In this document: positions 28,910-38,632 of the stretch, piece by piece
How positions within the stretch are numbered: the stretch's first letter is position 1
Layout of the letters: each line of letters opens with the position of its first letter
From: Bythopirellula goksoeyrii
Lineage (GTDB): Bacteria > Planctomycetota > Planctomycetia > Pirellulales > Lacipirellulaceae
Reading direction: 5' to 3'
DNA: 64,000 nt
Assembly (NCBI RefSeq): GCF_008065115.1
Contig: NZ_CP042913.1
Location: 3,693,658 to 3,757,657, forward strand
Program-made: the position numbers and the translations under genes
The notes under the pieces: model-generated
What the model was told of the DNA's origin: nothing
The model's database searches: none
What the model saw: the letters and a program-made list of their open reading frames with translations, nothing else

Positions 28910-30070
28910 ATGACTCAACCCCAAGATATTGCCTTGGCATTTCCCCGTGGCGGGCACCTGGAACTCTTGATCGAAGGGGTGCTCAGTTACGTCAACGAGA
29001 AAGAGCTGAACTGGTGCTACATCACGGCCCTTGAGTCCCATGTGATAAGCGTCCTTGATCTGGTGAGCTGGCCAGGCGACGGCATCCTCGCGGCGATCAA
29101 TACCGAAGAGGAAGCCGCTTGTGCGAAGGCCTCGAAGGTACCGATTGTCAATATTTCCAGCGCCTTGCCCGATCTGCCCGTCCCCAGTTGTATTATCGAC
29201 AATGCCGCCATGGGCGTGCTTGCCGCCGACCACTTGATCAGCAAAGGCTTTCGTTCCTTTGCATACTATGGCCTAGCAGATGTTGAGTATTCTCGGCAAA
29301 GACAACAAGGCTTCAATGACAAGCTAGAAACCGCCGATTTCAGTTCGGATGAGTTCCTGTCACCTCCAACCTATGCCCATGAGGCGAGCGATTGGATGTC
29401 GCATAATCATGAACTTGCTCAGTGGCTCGAGGCGTTGCCCAAACCGCTCGGATTGTTTGCTGTCTCCGATTATCGCGCGAGACAGGCACTTGATGCATGT
29501 AACAATTCGGGACTCCGAGTTCCTGAAGAAGTGGCTATCGTCGGCACCGGCAACGAAGACTTGGTCTGTGGACACGTTCGTCCCACGCTGACCAGTGTGG
29601 CGAGAAATAATTTCCTCCAAGGCTATCGTTCTGCAGAACTTCTCGACCAACTCATGCAGGGCGTAGAAGTCCCTGACGAACTGCTTCCCATCCCACCATT
29701 GGAAATCGTCGAGAGGGATTCGACGAGGACCTTCGCAGTCTCCGACGCACGACTTCGCGATTCACTTGAGTACCTACATGAACATTTGCATGAACCCTTG
29801 TTTTCGATTGATGACATCACTCGGCAGGCAAGTGTCTCGCGGCGGTGGTTGGAATATGCGTTTCGTGATGCTCTGGGTGAAACCCCGTATCAGTATCTGC
29901 GCCGACAAAGGTTGGCACGAGCGAAACGACTGTTGGTCGAAGAGCCAAAAACAAAAATCTACAAGATTGCTCAAAGCAGCGGTTTCTCCTCGGCAAAGCA
30001 ACTTGCGATGACCTTCCAGCAGGACTTTGGCATGAGTCCACGCGAATACCGCCGGGTAACTAAAAACTAG
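28910..30070 (+). CDS. XylR-type AraC-family transcriptional regulator
   Basis: 386 residues. Residues about 5-265 have the periplasmic-binding-protein/LacI-type sensor fold (IALAFPRGGHLELLIEGVL, VPIVNISS, DNAAMGVLAADHLISKGFRSFAYYG, PLGLFAVSDYRARQAL, VAIVGTGNED), and residues about 285-385 an AraC helix-turn-helix pair (SIDDITRQASVSRRWLEYAFRDALG, YKIAQSSGFSSAKQLAMTFQQDFGMSPREYRR). This is the domain order of E. coli XylR, an activator responding to xylose. Here it probably senses a sugar released by the locus and activates the glycan genes. It is divergent from the DUF1559 gene with about 200 bp between starts. Effector and targets are unproven. Confidence 0.9.
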   Translation: MTQPQDIALAFPRGGHLELLIEGVLSYVNEKELNWCYITALESHVISVLDLVSWPGDGILAAINTEEEAACAKASKVPIVNISSALPDLPVPSCIIDNAAMGVLAADHLISKGFRSFAYYGLADVEYSRQRQQGFNDKLETADFSSDEFLSPPTYAHEASDWMSHNHELAQWLEALPKPLGLFAVSDYRARQALDACNNSGLRVPEEVAIVGTGNEDLVCGHVRPTLTSVARNNFLQGYRSAELLDQLMQGVEVPDELLPIPPLEIVERDSTRTFAVSDARLRDSLEYLHEHLHEPLFSIDDITRQASVSRRWLEYAFRDALGETPYQYLRRQRLARAKRLLVEEPKTKIYKIAQSSGFSSAKQLAMTFQQDFGMSPREYRRVTKN

Positions 30071-30524
30071 TAAGTGGGCAGAATGCCTTCAGCCAATAGC
30101 TAAACAAAGATATCTCCGAAATCTTGCAAATTCATTTGCCTTAAATGCTGTTCTATATGATAATACCCAGTGAAACATGACTTTCGCTTGTCTCTTGGCT
30201 ATGTGAATTCGACTTGTAAGCATGCAAGTTAGCACCGACAGAATGCAAGGATTAGCCCAATCCACGCAATGCACTGCGTTAAATAAGAACTAAATTGCAA
30301 AAAGCGCATGTTTACCGAAATGATTGGGCAAATAGAATGAATGATGTCGGTTGAGGAATTTAGACGTGGGGGAAGCGGCCCCTTGCTGATCGTAGGAGAG
30401 GCAGCTGACTTTTCGTTCCGTACTTCAGTTATTCCTTAATCGACAAACGGCGGCAGTATGCCGGCCAACACCGGTTTTTCTAGTCACTAACTTTTGTTGA
30501 ATTGTTGATCTCTTTTTTATTTGT

Positions 30525-30551
30525 GCTGACGGGTAGGTCAGCGGCCTTTTT
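30525..30551 (+). promoter_or_regulatory. Leader hairpin with T-run just upstream of a PEP-CTERM gene
   Basis: GCTGAC-gggtag-GTCAGC (30525-30542) then GGCC and five T, ending about 23 bp before the ATG at 30574, with the strong ribosome site GAGGAGAAG between. It looks like an intrinsic terminator placed in the 5' leader, hence a possible attenuator, or the end of a short upstream transcript. The remaining gap from 30071 has no gene I can support. Confidence 0.45.
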
Positions 30552-30573
30552 CACCTATTGAGGAGAAGTTCTA

Positions 30574-31482
30574 ATGAGTTTCCGAAAATCTGTTTCTCTT
30601 TGCGCGGCGCTTGCCGTCATGAGCTTGCTGGCAGTCGATGCCCAAGCTGGTCGCATCTTCACCTATGATCCAGGTGGTGCAGATGCAGAGTTGCGTGAAT
30701 CGACACCAACAACTGCTCGTGGTACTGGTACTGAAATTGCATCGCGTATTGCCCCGGGAACAAACGGACGCAATAGTGTGATCTATCTCAAGTTCGGCGT
30801 GGGTAACATTACTCCTGCAGAATTGGCTGGCAATATTAAGGTTAGGACAACGATCCGAAACACCAATATCACCGCTGGGCGAATTGAGATCCCCAATGTA
30901 CAAAATGGAGCGAATGCTGGCTTCGATTATTTCGTCCTCGACCCTACGCTGGCAGGTGCAGACTGGGATGAAACAACGATTGCTCCACTGACTAACGCTA
31001 TGGCGGGCACTGTAGCAGCACCTGGCTATGCCTTTGATGGTAATTTTTCAACCAAACCCACTGGTACCCCCGGAACGCCAACTGCAGGATTAACCTATCT
31101 CGGTAGCAACTCCTTTGATAGTGCCGGTCTCCAACCGAGTGGACATTTGCTCGTTGGCTCGCCTTTCGATTTAGTTTCCCTACCGCCCAATAGTGCTTTG
31201 CACCAAGCAATTGCCATTGCTCAGGGAACCGCTCATCAAACTGTCACGGTTGTCATGGGCGTTTCGCACCCTGCTGACAGTCCCAATGGTAATTGGATTA
31301 ACTTCAACTACCTCTTTAATCCTAAAGAGCAAACTATGTTGAACAATGATCCGGCTAGCCCTTACAGCGGTTCCAAGGCAAACGCATTTGCCCCGGCATT
31401 GATTACCATACCAGAACCAGCCAGCTTTGCTTTGTTGGGCATTGCGAGCTTGGCTTTGGTCGGTTTCCGAAAACGAAGCTGA
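30574..31482 (+). CDS. Small secreted PEP-CTERM protein, DNRLRE-like beta-sandwich
   Basis: 302 residues with a strong ribosome site (GAGGAGAAG). Signal peptide 1-25 (VDAQAG). The body (about 28-275) is a single beta-rich domain with IYLKFGVGNITPAELAG and PNGNWINFNYLFNP; the way it describes paired coordinates of strands recalls DNRLRE-type adhesin domains, but this is weak. The C-terminus is a clear PEP-CTERM tail: IPEPASFALLGIASLALVGF then RKRS. Such tails are recognised by an exosortase, not in this window, and removed during anchoring or export. It has a hairpin terminator downstream (31518-31546), so it is probably transcribed alone. Function unknown. Confidence 0.85.
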   Translation: MSFRKSVSLCAALAVMSLLAVDAQAGRIFTYDPGGADAELRESTPTTARGTGTEIASRIAPGTNGRNSVIYLKFGVGNITPAELAGNIKVRTTIRNTNITAGRIEIPNVQNGANAGFDYFVLDPTLAGADWDETTIAPLTNAMAGTVAAPGYAFDGNFSTKPTGTPGTPTAGLTYLGSNSFDSAGLQPSGHLLVGSPFDLVSLPPNSALHQAIAIAQGTAHQTVTVVMGVSHPADSPNGNWINFNYLFNPKEQTMLNNDPASPYSGSKANAFAPALITIPEPASFALLGIASLALVGFRKRS

Positions 31483-31517
31483 TAGTTCGCAGTAGAGATT
31501 AGTTTTAGTTTCTTGGC

Positions 31518-31546
31518 CCCCCCTTCGTGAATTCCCACGAGGGGGG
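31518..31546 (+). terminator. GC-rich hairpin after the PEP-CTERM gene
   Basis: CCCCCCTTCGTG (31518-31529) pairs with CACGAGGGGGG (31536-31546) with a single bulged base and a 6-base loop, 35 bp after the stop codon. The stem is very stable although no T run follows. Confidence 0.6.
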
Positions 31547-31615
31547 AGGTCTCTAGCGTTGTAATGAAATCTGCGATTTTCGCAAATTTATTGCCAAAGC
31601 AAATCAAGGGGCAGC

Positions 31616-31670
31616 GATCTCGAGGTTACTCGAGATCCTACGAGGATCTTCGTTCGGCAAGAGACCGAAC
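31616..31670 (+). promoter_or_regulatory. Overlapping, mutually exclusive hairpins in the leader of the next gene
   Basis: Three hairpins in 55 bp: GATCTCGAG-gtta-CTCGAGATC (31616-31637), GATCCT-acg-AGGATC (31634-31648) and GTTCGG-caagaga-CCGAAC (31652-31670). The first two share 31634-31637 and cannot form together, the arrangement of a structural switch. They lie about 120 bp before the ATG at 31792, in a gene-free 309-bp gap, so they may belong to its leader RNA. GTTCGG/CCGAAC pairing is also seen at 5907-5927. Confidence 0.4.
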
Positions 31671-31791
31671 TTACAACCTCAAGGTGTTTGGCCAGAGATT
31701 TTATGTGCCATCCCATTTTCTTGTTCGCTCAATTGTTCCTGCAGCAAACGCTGCTCTAGAGCGCGTATAGTCTATTTACGGAGTAGAGAAG

Positions 31792-34725
31792 ATGTCCAGT
31801 ATTAAGAAAACCGTGTCGATAGTCTCTCTTGGCTTACTGATTCACTTTGGGAGTTCACCTGCCTTTTCGCAGCTCACTGAGTTTTCGTGGAATGGCTCGA
31901 CGGGGGCTCAGAACTGGCAACAAAATGGCAACTGGGACATGGCCAATTTCCCCAACGGTCCGCAGCAAGTCGCCAATCTAGCCGTACCCCTGGCTGGTAA
32001 CTTGACACTCAACTTAGGCTCCACAGGGAACAATGTCACCGCAGCTGGAGTCTATTTTGGTAGTACCACGGGCGCAAGGACCACGGATATTATCAGTAGT
32101 GGTGCAATACTGCGGCTGCAAAACGATTTTTCGCAACCACTGGGGAACGCCGACTTCAACAAGAACAGTCATGTCGACGGAGGTGACTTCTTAAACTGGC
32201 AACGAGGTTACGGCATTACGAACCCTGTGCCAACGAACGCAACGGGCGATGCAAATGGCGATTTGGCGGTTAATGGCATTGATCTGGGTATCTGGCAGGA
32301 CAATTATGGTCTCAGTGCTACAGGCATCGAGGGTGGCAGGTCCATACTCAACTCAGGAGGGCTTGCTGGCTCTGTCAACCGGATTTCTGCCCCAGTACGG
32401 TTGGTAGCCGAGAACGTGGATGTGATCGGAACTACGGATCTCATCATTCAGGGAGGACTCTCCTATGAACAAGAGACCTCCGTAGAAGGAACCCCGAGCG
32501 CGTCATTCAACAATATTGCGAACATTACGACAACCATTAATGGCAATATCAACCTGAACAACCAATTTACCGGGATGCGTGGCGACTTCGCCCTGAATCA
32601 GTCTGACGGATCTCAAGGTACCCTCATCATCAATGCAGTTATCGACGACGGAGCAAATGACAGTGATCTATTTATCGGTGCACCTACCAATAGTGTAAAG
32701 CTGCCCCTTAGCACTGTCAGGCTGAACCAGGCGAACACTTACAGCGGTGGGACTATCCTAAGGCGCGCCAATATTGAAATCGCCAACGATGGCGCCTTCG
32801 GAACGGGGCCGATGAGACAGCAAGGTCCTGCCAATCAGTACGGTTACAATATCATTGCAATTGGTGGAGATCGCACCATTGCCAACGACATGACGATGGC
32901 CCAATGGCAGACCTTCAAAGGGAGTAATTCGATCACTCTCTCCGGGGCAATCACACAGACCAATAGTCGTGGCATGATCAACCTGCTCGACGCAGGCAAG
33001 ACGCTTACGCTGACTGGTCAGCTTGACATTTGGGAAGACGACGAAGCTTTAGATCGCCGATTCTCATTCGATGGTACGGGCACCACGGTGTTTGCAGGGA
33101 TTATCCGCGATGATCCACTATTTTCTGGACAGGTGCGACAGATTCATAAGACAGGTACTGGAGTTTTGCTCATCGACGTGGGCCCGGGAGACAACCAACA
33201 TTCTGGCGACACAATTATTGAAATGGGGAACCTTCACTATGCTGACAACGATTCCTTAAACACCGGACCAGGATTGATCAGTGGTCGTGGAGGTGCAGTT
33301 GGTGTCGATACCGGCATCGCAAACAATACCACCTTCTTCAACAAGATCAGCCCCGGTAGTCGGGGAGGGTTGATGCTTGCTCCCAGTGATGCAGCTGCAA
33401 ATCTGAACTTTACTAGTTTCCCCTACTCGAACGCCGGGAGCATGACAGTCGCTGCTCCAGAAACAGGACTGACCTATACGGGAATGATTACACCTGCCAA
33501 CTCGACTTATGGATTAGGAGGAGGTAGTGGAACGTTGACACTACCCAACGCTCAGTTGGTTGGGTCGAACTCTCTTGAAGTTCGTAATGGTGGTACCGTT
33601 GAACTGCTAGGCGACAACACTTACTCAGGTAAAACAACGATTATCACGAAGTATACCGACACCGCTCAGCAGCAGGCGGCAGCCGACTCTCGCGGTGGAG
33701 CTGATGGCCTTTTTTACGATACGTTGGTTTCACCCACGCTGGTCGTTGACGACCTTGCCAACGGTGGCGTTGCGAGCAGTATCGGTTCAGCCTCTGCCGA
33801 TGCCTCGAATCTATTCATTCAAGGTTCGACGCTGAAATATGTCGGTACGGGTGATTCGACCAATCGCTTGTTTACTATTGGAACAGGTGGTGCAACGATT
33901 GATTCTTCGGGAACCGGGGCTGTCGCGTTCACTAACGCTGGACTACTAGGTCGCGACGATGCAGAAACTCGGACTGGCACGCTGGACGATTTTTCTGGCC
34001 AACCGAATGTTATTATTGAGGTGTCCGATACCTCGGACATCGTCATTGGAATGGCCGTGAGCGATCCCTCCCCTGGCGGTACGTTCACTCAGGCTCCGTG
34101 CAATCCGGATGGCTCGCATTGTATCCCTGCGGATACAGAGGTTACAGGAGTTACGAGCTCAAGCATTGGCTTGAGTAATAGCTTCCCATTCATTCTCAAA
34201 GAAAATACCGATATCGTCTTTGGGACCGTCGAACGAACTCTGACACTTGCTGGTTCTAACTCGAACAATAATACGATCGCCTCAGTTATTAGTGACTCCG
34301 ACGCCGGAGGGGTTGTGGCAATCGATAAGACTGGGCCAGGTAAGTGGGTACTCTCGGGCAGCAACACCTACTCGGGAGACACAGCTGTGGAAGCCGGAAT
34401 TCTCAGTATTACCAACGCTTTCTTGGATGATGATTCAGCAGTGCGATTGGCGGGTGGCGTATTGGATCTAAACTTCGCAGGTACAGACGTCATTGGCGAT
34501 TTGTTCTTCAACGGCGTCGAACAATCGAACGGCATCTGGGGTAGCCTTACTTCCACTGCAACCAACAAGAGCGCGTTCTTCACGGGCAATGGTCTGCTCA
34601 ACGTGGGTGGAGGTGCTTTGGGAGCTTTAGCTGCTGTACCAGAACCTAATGCTTTCGTGTTGGCCACGATTGCTTCGCTTGCGTTGGCGGGTGTCAGAAG
34701 GAGGTCCCTCCACGCCATGGGTTAG
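31792..34725 (+). CDS. Autotransporter-like beta-repeat protein with internal dockerin-like module and PEP-CTERM tail
   Basis: 977 residues. Signal peptide 1-25 (SPAFSQ). The first segment (about 28-115) is the FSWNGSTGAQNWQQNGNWD type unit that starts many PEP-CTERM beta-repeat proteins. A dockerin-like pair sits unusually early, about 120-175 (ADFNKNSHVDGGDFLNWQRGYG and GDANGDLAVNGIDLGIWQDNYG). From about 180 to 940 there are autotransporter-associated strands with TYSGGTILRRANIEI, KTGTGVLLIDVG, NTYSGKTTIITK and KTGPGKWVLSGSNTYSGDTAVEAG. The end is VPEPNAFVLATIASLALAGVRRRS. This is a large filamentous or beta-helical surface protein with no obvious catalytic residues. Role unknown. Confidence 0.85.
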   Translation: MSSIKKTVSIVSLGLLIHFGSSPAFSQLTEFSWNGSTGAQNWQQNGNWDMANFPNGPQQVANLAVPLAGNLTLNLGSTGNNVTAAGVYFGSTTGARTTDIISSGAILRLQNDFSQPLGNADFNKNSHVDGGDFLNWQRGYGITNPVPTNATGDANGDLAVNGIDLGIWQDNYGLSATGIEGGRSILNSGGLAGSVNRISAPVRLVAENVDVIGTTDLIIQGGLSYEQETSVEGTPSASFNNIANITTTINGNINLNNQFTGMRGDFALNQSDGSQGTLIINAVIDDGANDSDLFIGAPTNSVKLPLSTVRLNQANTYSGGTILRRANIEIANDGAFGTGPMRQQGPANQYGYNIIAIGGDRTIANDMTMAQWQTFKGSNSITLSGAITQTNSRGMINLLDAGKTLTLTGQLDIWEDDEALDRRFSFDGTGTTVFAGIIRDDPLFSGQVRQIHKTGTGVLLIDVGPGDNQHSGDTIIEMGNLHYADNDSLNTGPGLISGRGGAVGVDTGIANNTTFFNKISPGSRGGLMLAPSDAAANLNFTSFPYSNAGSMTVAAPETGLTYTGMITPANSTYGLGGGSGTLTLPNAQLVGSNSLEVRNGGTVELLGDNTYSGKTTIITKYTDTAQQQAAADSRGGADGLFYDTLVSPTLVVDDLANGGVASSIGSASADASNLFIQGSTLKYVGTGDSTNRLFTIGTGGATIDSSGTGAVAFTNAGLLGRDDAETRTGTLDDFSGQPNVIIEVSDTSDIVIGMAVSDPSPGGTFTQAPCNPDGSHCIPADTEVTGVTSSSIGLSNSFPFILKENTDIVFGTVERTLTLAGSNSNNNTIASVISDSDAGGVVAIDKTGPGKWVLSGSNTYSGDTAVEAGILSITNAFLDDDSAVRLAGGVLDLNFAGTDVIGDLFFNGVEQSNGIWGSLTSTATNKSAFFTGNGLLNVGGGALGALAAVPEPNAFVLATIASLALAGVRRRSLHAMG

Positions 34726-34821
34726 GCATCGACCCGGCAACTCTCAGCAAAGCTTTTCTGTGAGTTGGCTGATCGCATTAAACCGGTGTTTTTTCGGCTT
34801 TCCCCTTTGCCGAGGTGAACT

Positions 34822-35751
34822 ATGTATAGGCTTTCTCGAACTGCCTTTACCTTAGTCGAACTCCTGGTTGTCATTGCAATCATTGGTGTATTGGTAGGAC
34901 TTCTGCTCCCCGCTGTGCAGACCGCTCGTGAATCTGCACGACGACTTGAGTGCATGGACAAGCTCAGGCAGTGGTCCACTGCCATGCACAATTACCATGG
35001 CACCAAGAAAACCTTGCCACCAGGGGCTCGGGAAAACCCACGGCAAACCTGGGTGATGCATCTCTGGCCGTTCACGGAACAGATGTCTTTGGACCAGCAG
35101 AACGATTTTGACACACCCTTTTTCTTGCCTCCAGCAACCATCCCCTATACTCTGAATGGTTTGACGGGGAAACACGTTTCGCTCTATTACTGCCCAAGCG
35201 ATATCGGTTCCGACCAAATCGTCGGCGAATACCAGCGGCGGCGCGGCAACTATGTGGTCAACTGGGGCAATACTCCCTATGGATGGCCACTTGATCCTGC
35301 GGGCCTGGCCCCCTTTTCTTATATCGGCGGCAACGGTGCAAAGCCTCGCAAGACTGATTTTTCACACATCACTGATGGAACTTCACAGACGCTCCTGATG
35401 TCAGAAACTCTCAAGGCCTGGAGCAATGAGGACAACGACTGGCGTGGCGATATTCAAAACGACCAGGGTAATTTCCGCTTTCAAACCTTGTTGACCCCCA
35501 ACACTTCTGCGCCCGATATCATCAAGGGGGGATGGTACCGCCCGAACATCGATCCTTCGATGCCTGCCGCTGCCGGAAGTCGACAGATCTATGCTGCGCG
35601 CAGCAGGCACTCTGGGGGAGTGAATGCTGCATACTGCGACGGCTCAGTCCATTTTATAGCCGATACCATCGCCCTTATCCCTTGGAAAGAAATGGGAAGT
35701 ATGAATGGGGGCCTGAAAGAATCATTTGACCAGGAGTATTGGAATCGCTAA
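34822..35751 (+). CDS. DUF1559 pilin-like protein
   Basis: 309 residues. The N-terminus [16 protein letters not shown] followed by [19 protein letters not shown] is the pseudopilin start (residues about 7-40), and the globular DUF1559 domain ends with [21 protein letters not shown]. Two cysteines in the pattern CMDKLRQW and YYCPSD are conserved in the family. It lies 96 bp after the large PEP-CTERM gene and only 4 bp before the start of a small lipoprotein, so these three may form a transcription unit. It is a shorter paralogue of the protein encoded at 27683-28708. Function of the family is not established. Confidence 0.9.
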   Translation: MYRLSRTAFTLVELLVVIAIIGVLVGLLLPAVQTARESARRLECMDKLRQWSTAMHNYHGTKKTLPPGARENPRQTWVMHLWPFTEQMSLDQQNDFDTPFFLPPATIPYTLNGLTGKHVSLYYCPSDIGSDQIVGEYQRRRGNYVVNWGNTPYGWPLDPAGLAPFSYIGGNGAKPRKTDFSHITDGTSQTLLMSETLKAWSNEDNDWRGDIQNDQGNFRFQTLLTPNTSAPDIIKGGWYRPNIDPSMPAAAGSRQIYAARSRHSGGVNAAYCDGSVHFIADTIALIPWKEMGSMNGGLKESFDQEYWNR

Positions 35752-35755
35752 TCAA

Positions 35756-36160
35756 ATGCGGCCTTCGTTGCCAAACTACTTGATCTTAGTACTTTCGTGC
35801 TTGTCATGTGCCAGCTGCGGTGACCCCAGCGTGGGCTTGCTATCCGGGACAATCACCGTAGATGGAGACCCTGCTCAGATGGGTTCCATCTCGTTCTTTC
35901 CCGTGGATGGGAATTCGTTCACAGCCGGGGGCATGATCAACGGGGGGAAGTATCGCGCTCGTGTTCCGATCGGCGAATCGATAGTCGAAATTCGCATTCC
36001 CAAGGTTATCGGCGAGAGTAAGCTCTACGATGTCCCCAACAGCCCTACACAGCCCTTGCTAGAAGAGGCTCTTCCTGCAAGGTTCAACGACCGCAGCACA
36101 CTGCGGATTACAGTGGAAGCCGGTCGTAGCGAGCATGATTTTGAGGTGACTACGAAATAA
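35756..36160 (+). CDS. Small lipoprotein with carboxypeptidase-regulatory-like domain
   Basis: 134 residues from ATG at 35756, four bases after the stop of the DUF1559 gene; a frame opening at 35726 would overlap that gene and is less likely. The N-terminus is a lipoprotein signal with the lipobox CASC. The mature part is one beta-sandwich, with GLLSGTITVDGDPAQMGSISFFPVDG and GKYRARVPIGESIVEI, the form seen beside many planctomycete DUF1559 genes. Probably lipid-anchored and exported with its neighbour. Function unknown. Confidence 0.8.
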   Translation: MRPSLPNYLILVLSCLSCASCGDPSVGLLSGTITVDGDPAQMGSISFFPVDGNSFTAGGMINGGKYRARVPIGESIVEIRIPKVIGESKLYDVPNSPTQPLLEEALPARFNDRSTLRITVEAGRSEHDFEVTTK

Positions 36161-36507
36161 TCGTGTTCGTCAGCAATGGTGTCACCTCAAGTTCTAGCGA
36201 AAATAGTTGCAAGGATCACAAGAGGTAGAGCAGCTATTTGTCCCGACCGGTTGTATTTCCAGGCATTGAGTTGTCCGAGTTCGAACACTTCCGATATAAT
36301 GGGTGAAATCGAACGCTTTCAAACCATCGCTGGAGGCCGGGTGTCAAATTTTGGGGTGTGATGCATTTGAGTTAGCTTGAGACTCGGCCTACAAAGCAAT
36401 AGACTTTCAACCTGATGGCCCTCGATTATTGGTTTTGAAAGAACGCTTCTGGAATGCGTAAATTTCTTTTCCCTTGAACCCTTTCGAATTGTCTGCCCAA
36501 ATCGCTG
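36161..36507. other. Intergenic region, no gene seen
   Basis: 347 bp with no gene, repeat or strong hairpin that I can support; presumably it holds the promoter of the 639-residue gene that follows. Confidence 0.4.
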
Positions 36508-38427
36508 ATGTCCCAAACAGGAAACGCCGGAGCTAGAAAAGCAGGGGTTCCCGCAGAGCTGCGGACCCATTTCGAGTCGCTTCCCTGCATGGAAAAGCTC
36601 AACAGAGCCTCGCGTCAGCAGTTCTTCCACTGGCTAGCCATCTGCTTGCCTTTTCGCGATCTAAACGACTTTCACGACCAACTTTCTGCGACAGAGATCA
36701 AAGGACTAAAACCGGAGGACAAACGAGCGATTGCCGATTCCTTTCGAACACAACTTACGCGGCGCTCACTCCTCGCTACTCTCAGCGTAGGGTCGATTGG
36801 TTCTCTCCTGATCGGGGTGAATGCTTCGGCAGACAGTAACACCGGCGAATTTCCACCCCTCGGCTCTATCCGGCCGCAAATCGCAGAGATTCAGCAACGT
36901 CAGCAAACCGTTGGCGAGGCGCTGCAAAGTGCGCTTGGTAAGCATGAAGCCAAGACACCAATTGACGAGGTATTCCTCCACGCACTGGATATGAGCAATT
37001 GGATGCGTGCAGCTGATACCTTTCGTCAGTCCAGCTTTCATGTGGCAGCGCGGGACTCCAATTCAACATCTCCCTGGAATTCGCTCTTTGCAGCACTGCG
37101 AACCTTGCAACTTGCCTGGGAATTTCTACTTTCTACGAAACAGCAATGGCAGGAAGAATACTTCGTTGCCTACGCTTTTGGCCGGATGCCTGCCCTCTCG
37201 CCAGGGTCTCCCGACCTTGCACCACTGCCGAATTACGATCACCAGGCCGAATTGCATGCGGCTAAGATTCTTGAACTTGCACCCTTGTTTCATGCCTTCG
37301 AGATTCTTAACCAACGATTCCAACCAGTCGGCGTTTCGACCGGGGGATCACCGGTGCGATGTACTCAAGGCCATAACTTCAGTTTTGCCCATCTGGCAAC
37401 CGACCTGTTGGCAGTTGAAAACTTTCAACGCGATCAGCCGCCAGTGCTGGTGAATTGGGACGCCCATGCGGATCTCGGTGATCCGTTTGACAATCCCTCG
37501 ATGCCTATCGACAACCCATTCGCACAATTGAGCGACGCTGCAACCTTTGCTCAGCGTATTGTGATTGCCAGCAATATGAGCATTGCCGGCTGGATCTTGC
37601 CACTCATCTATCAAGGTTTGCTATCCAATAAGACCACTCCAGCACAAGTTATCTGGGTTGTACCGCGCGAATCGCAAACTACTTCACGGAAGTACATGCC
37701 TGACTACGGAAGATATTCAATCACCGTCGGCGACTGGTTACTACCAACTTCGGCGGACGAAATCGCTCGAGTTAGTACTACCCGTCTAGGCGATTGGAAC
37801 CAGCCAGGTACCCGCGAAATCCGCCGCTATAGCGAGCACGAGCTTCTGCGATCAGTTACACACTCTAAGTCGCTTGAAAATCAACAAAACTGTGAACTGT
37901 ATATTGTCGATCCTGACGACAGCGAACAACTTGCCAGCTTGCTCACCGATCGAGATATCGTGCTGAGCGTCGACGCCGACTATTCTGGCACGATCGAACC
38001 TGGTACGCGGCCTCGCAAGGGATTCTTGCCTCACTACCCGCTCAATACTTCCGCAGCAGGGCAATTGCGGCATCGTGAGTTACTCGCCCAGTTCAACGCT
38101 TTTTACAATCGTTTCCAGTCCAACGTTCGTTCGATAACTGTTGCAAATTCTCCCGGCTTTACCTCCGACGATGAAATCCGCCGGCCAGTAAGCCACATTC
38201 TCCGCACCGTCGTGGGCAACTCGCTTTCCAACCAACCAACCTGGCTCCACCGTGAAGTTGAACAGCCACCTCTGAATTCTTTCAGCTCACAAAGTTCTCT
38301 AGCCACTCTGCTCACAACAGGCGGGTTGGCTGGGCTGGTGGCGACCGCGGCCCTCCTAAGCAAAGATCGGTGGAAGGTAAGTAAGCTGCAGCGTTTGCTA
38401 TTCGAGCAGTCCGCAACATCTTCGTAG
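36508..38427 (+). CDS. UPF0489-like (arginase-fold) protein with internal twin-arginine-type segment
   Basis: 639 residues. Residues 1-80 are soluble; a twin-arginine-like stretch (LTRRSLLATLSVGSIGSLLIG, split near 82-103) follows, so the true export start may be internal or this may be a membrane anchor. Residues about 120-300 are helical with no recognised motif. From about 310 the sequence resembles UPF0489: NWDAHADL near 316 and LSVDADYSG near 488 are the paired Asp/His metal motifs of the arginase/deacetylase-like fold. A hydrophobic helix near 600-620 (LLTTGGLAGLVATAALLS) followed by KDRWK ends the protein. The reaction is unknown. It stands alone between the lipoprotein gene and the tRNA fragment. 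Confidence 0.65.
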   Translation: MSQTGNAGARKAGVPAELRTHFESLPCMEKLNRASRQQFFHWLAICLPFRDLNDFHDQLSATEIKGLKPEDKRAIADSFRTQLTRRSLLATLSVGSIGSLLIGVNASADSNTGEFPPLGSIRPQIAEIQQRQQTVGEALQSALGKHEAKTPIDEVFLHALDMSNWMRAADTFRQSSFHVAARDSNSTSPWNSLFAALRTLQLAWEFLLSTKQQWQEEYFVAYAFGRMPALSPGSPDLAPLPNYDHQAELHAAKILELAPLFHAFEILNQRFQPVGVSTGGSPVRCTQGHNFSFAHLATDLLAVENFQRDQPPVLVNWDAHADLGDPFDNPSMPIDNPFAQLSDAATFAQRIVIASNMSIAGWILPLIYQGLLSNKTTPAQVIWVVPRESQTTSRKYMPDYGRYSITVGDWLLPTSADEIARVSTTRLGDWNQPGTREIRRYSEHELLRSVTHSKSLENQQNCELYIVDPDDSEQLASLLTDRDIVLSVDADYSGTIEPGTRPRKGFLPHYPLNTSAAGQLRHRELLAQFNAFYNRFQSNVRSITVANSPGFTSDDEIRRPVSHILRTVVGNSLSNQPTWLHREVEQPPLNSFSSQSSLATLLTTGGLAGLVATAALLSKDRWKVSKLQRLLFEQSATSS

Positions 38428-38632
38428 GGGCAGGACGCTTTATTGGGAATGGCTTTGCAGGGTACCATTTGGGACGCCCTGTGGACTTCGAGCGAATAAG
38501 ATACCACACCTCTGCAACTACCTGAGAAACAAACTCTGATCGCTCTGAACCGATTCCAAGAGAAGGAAACCGCAACAGATTCGACCATCAACAGGTATCG
38601 AAACTAGCGATTCAGCAAAGAGTTAAGTAAAG

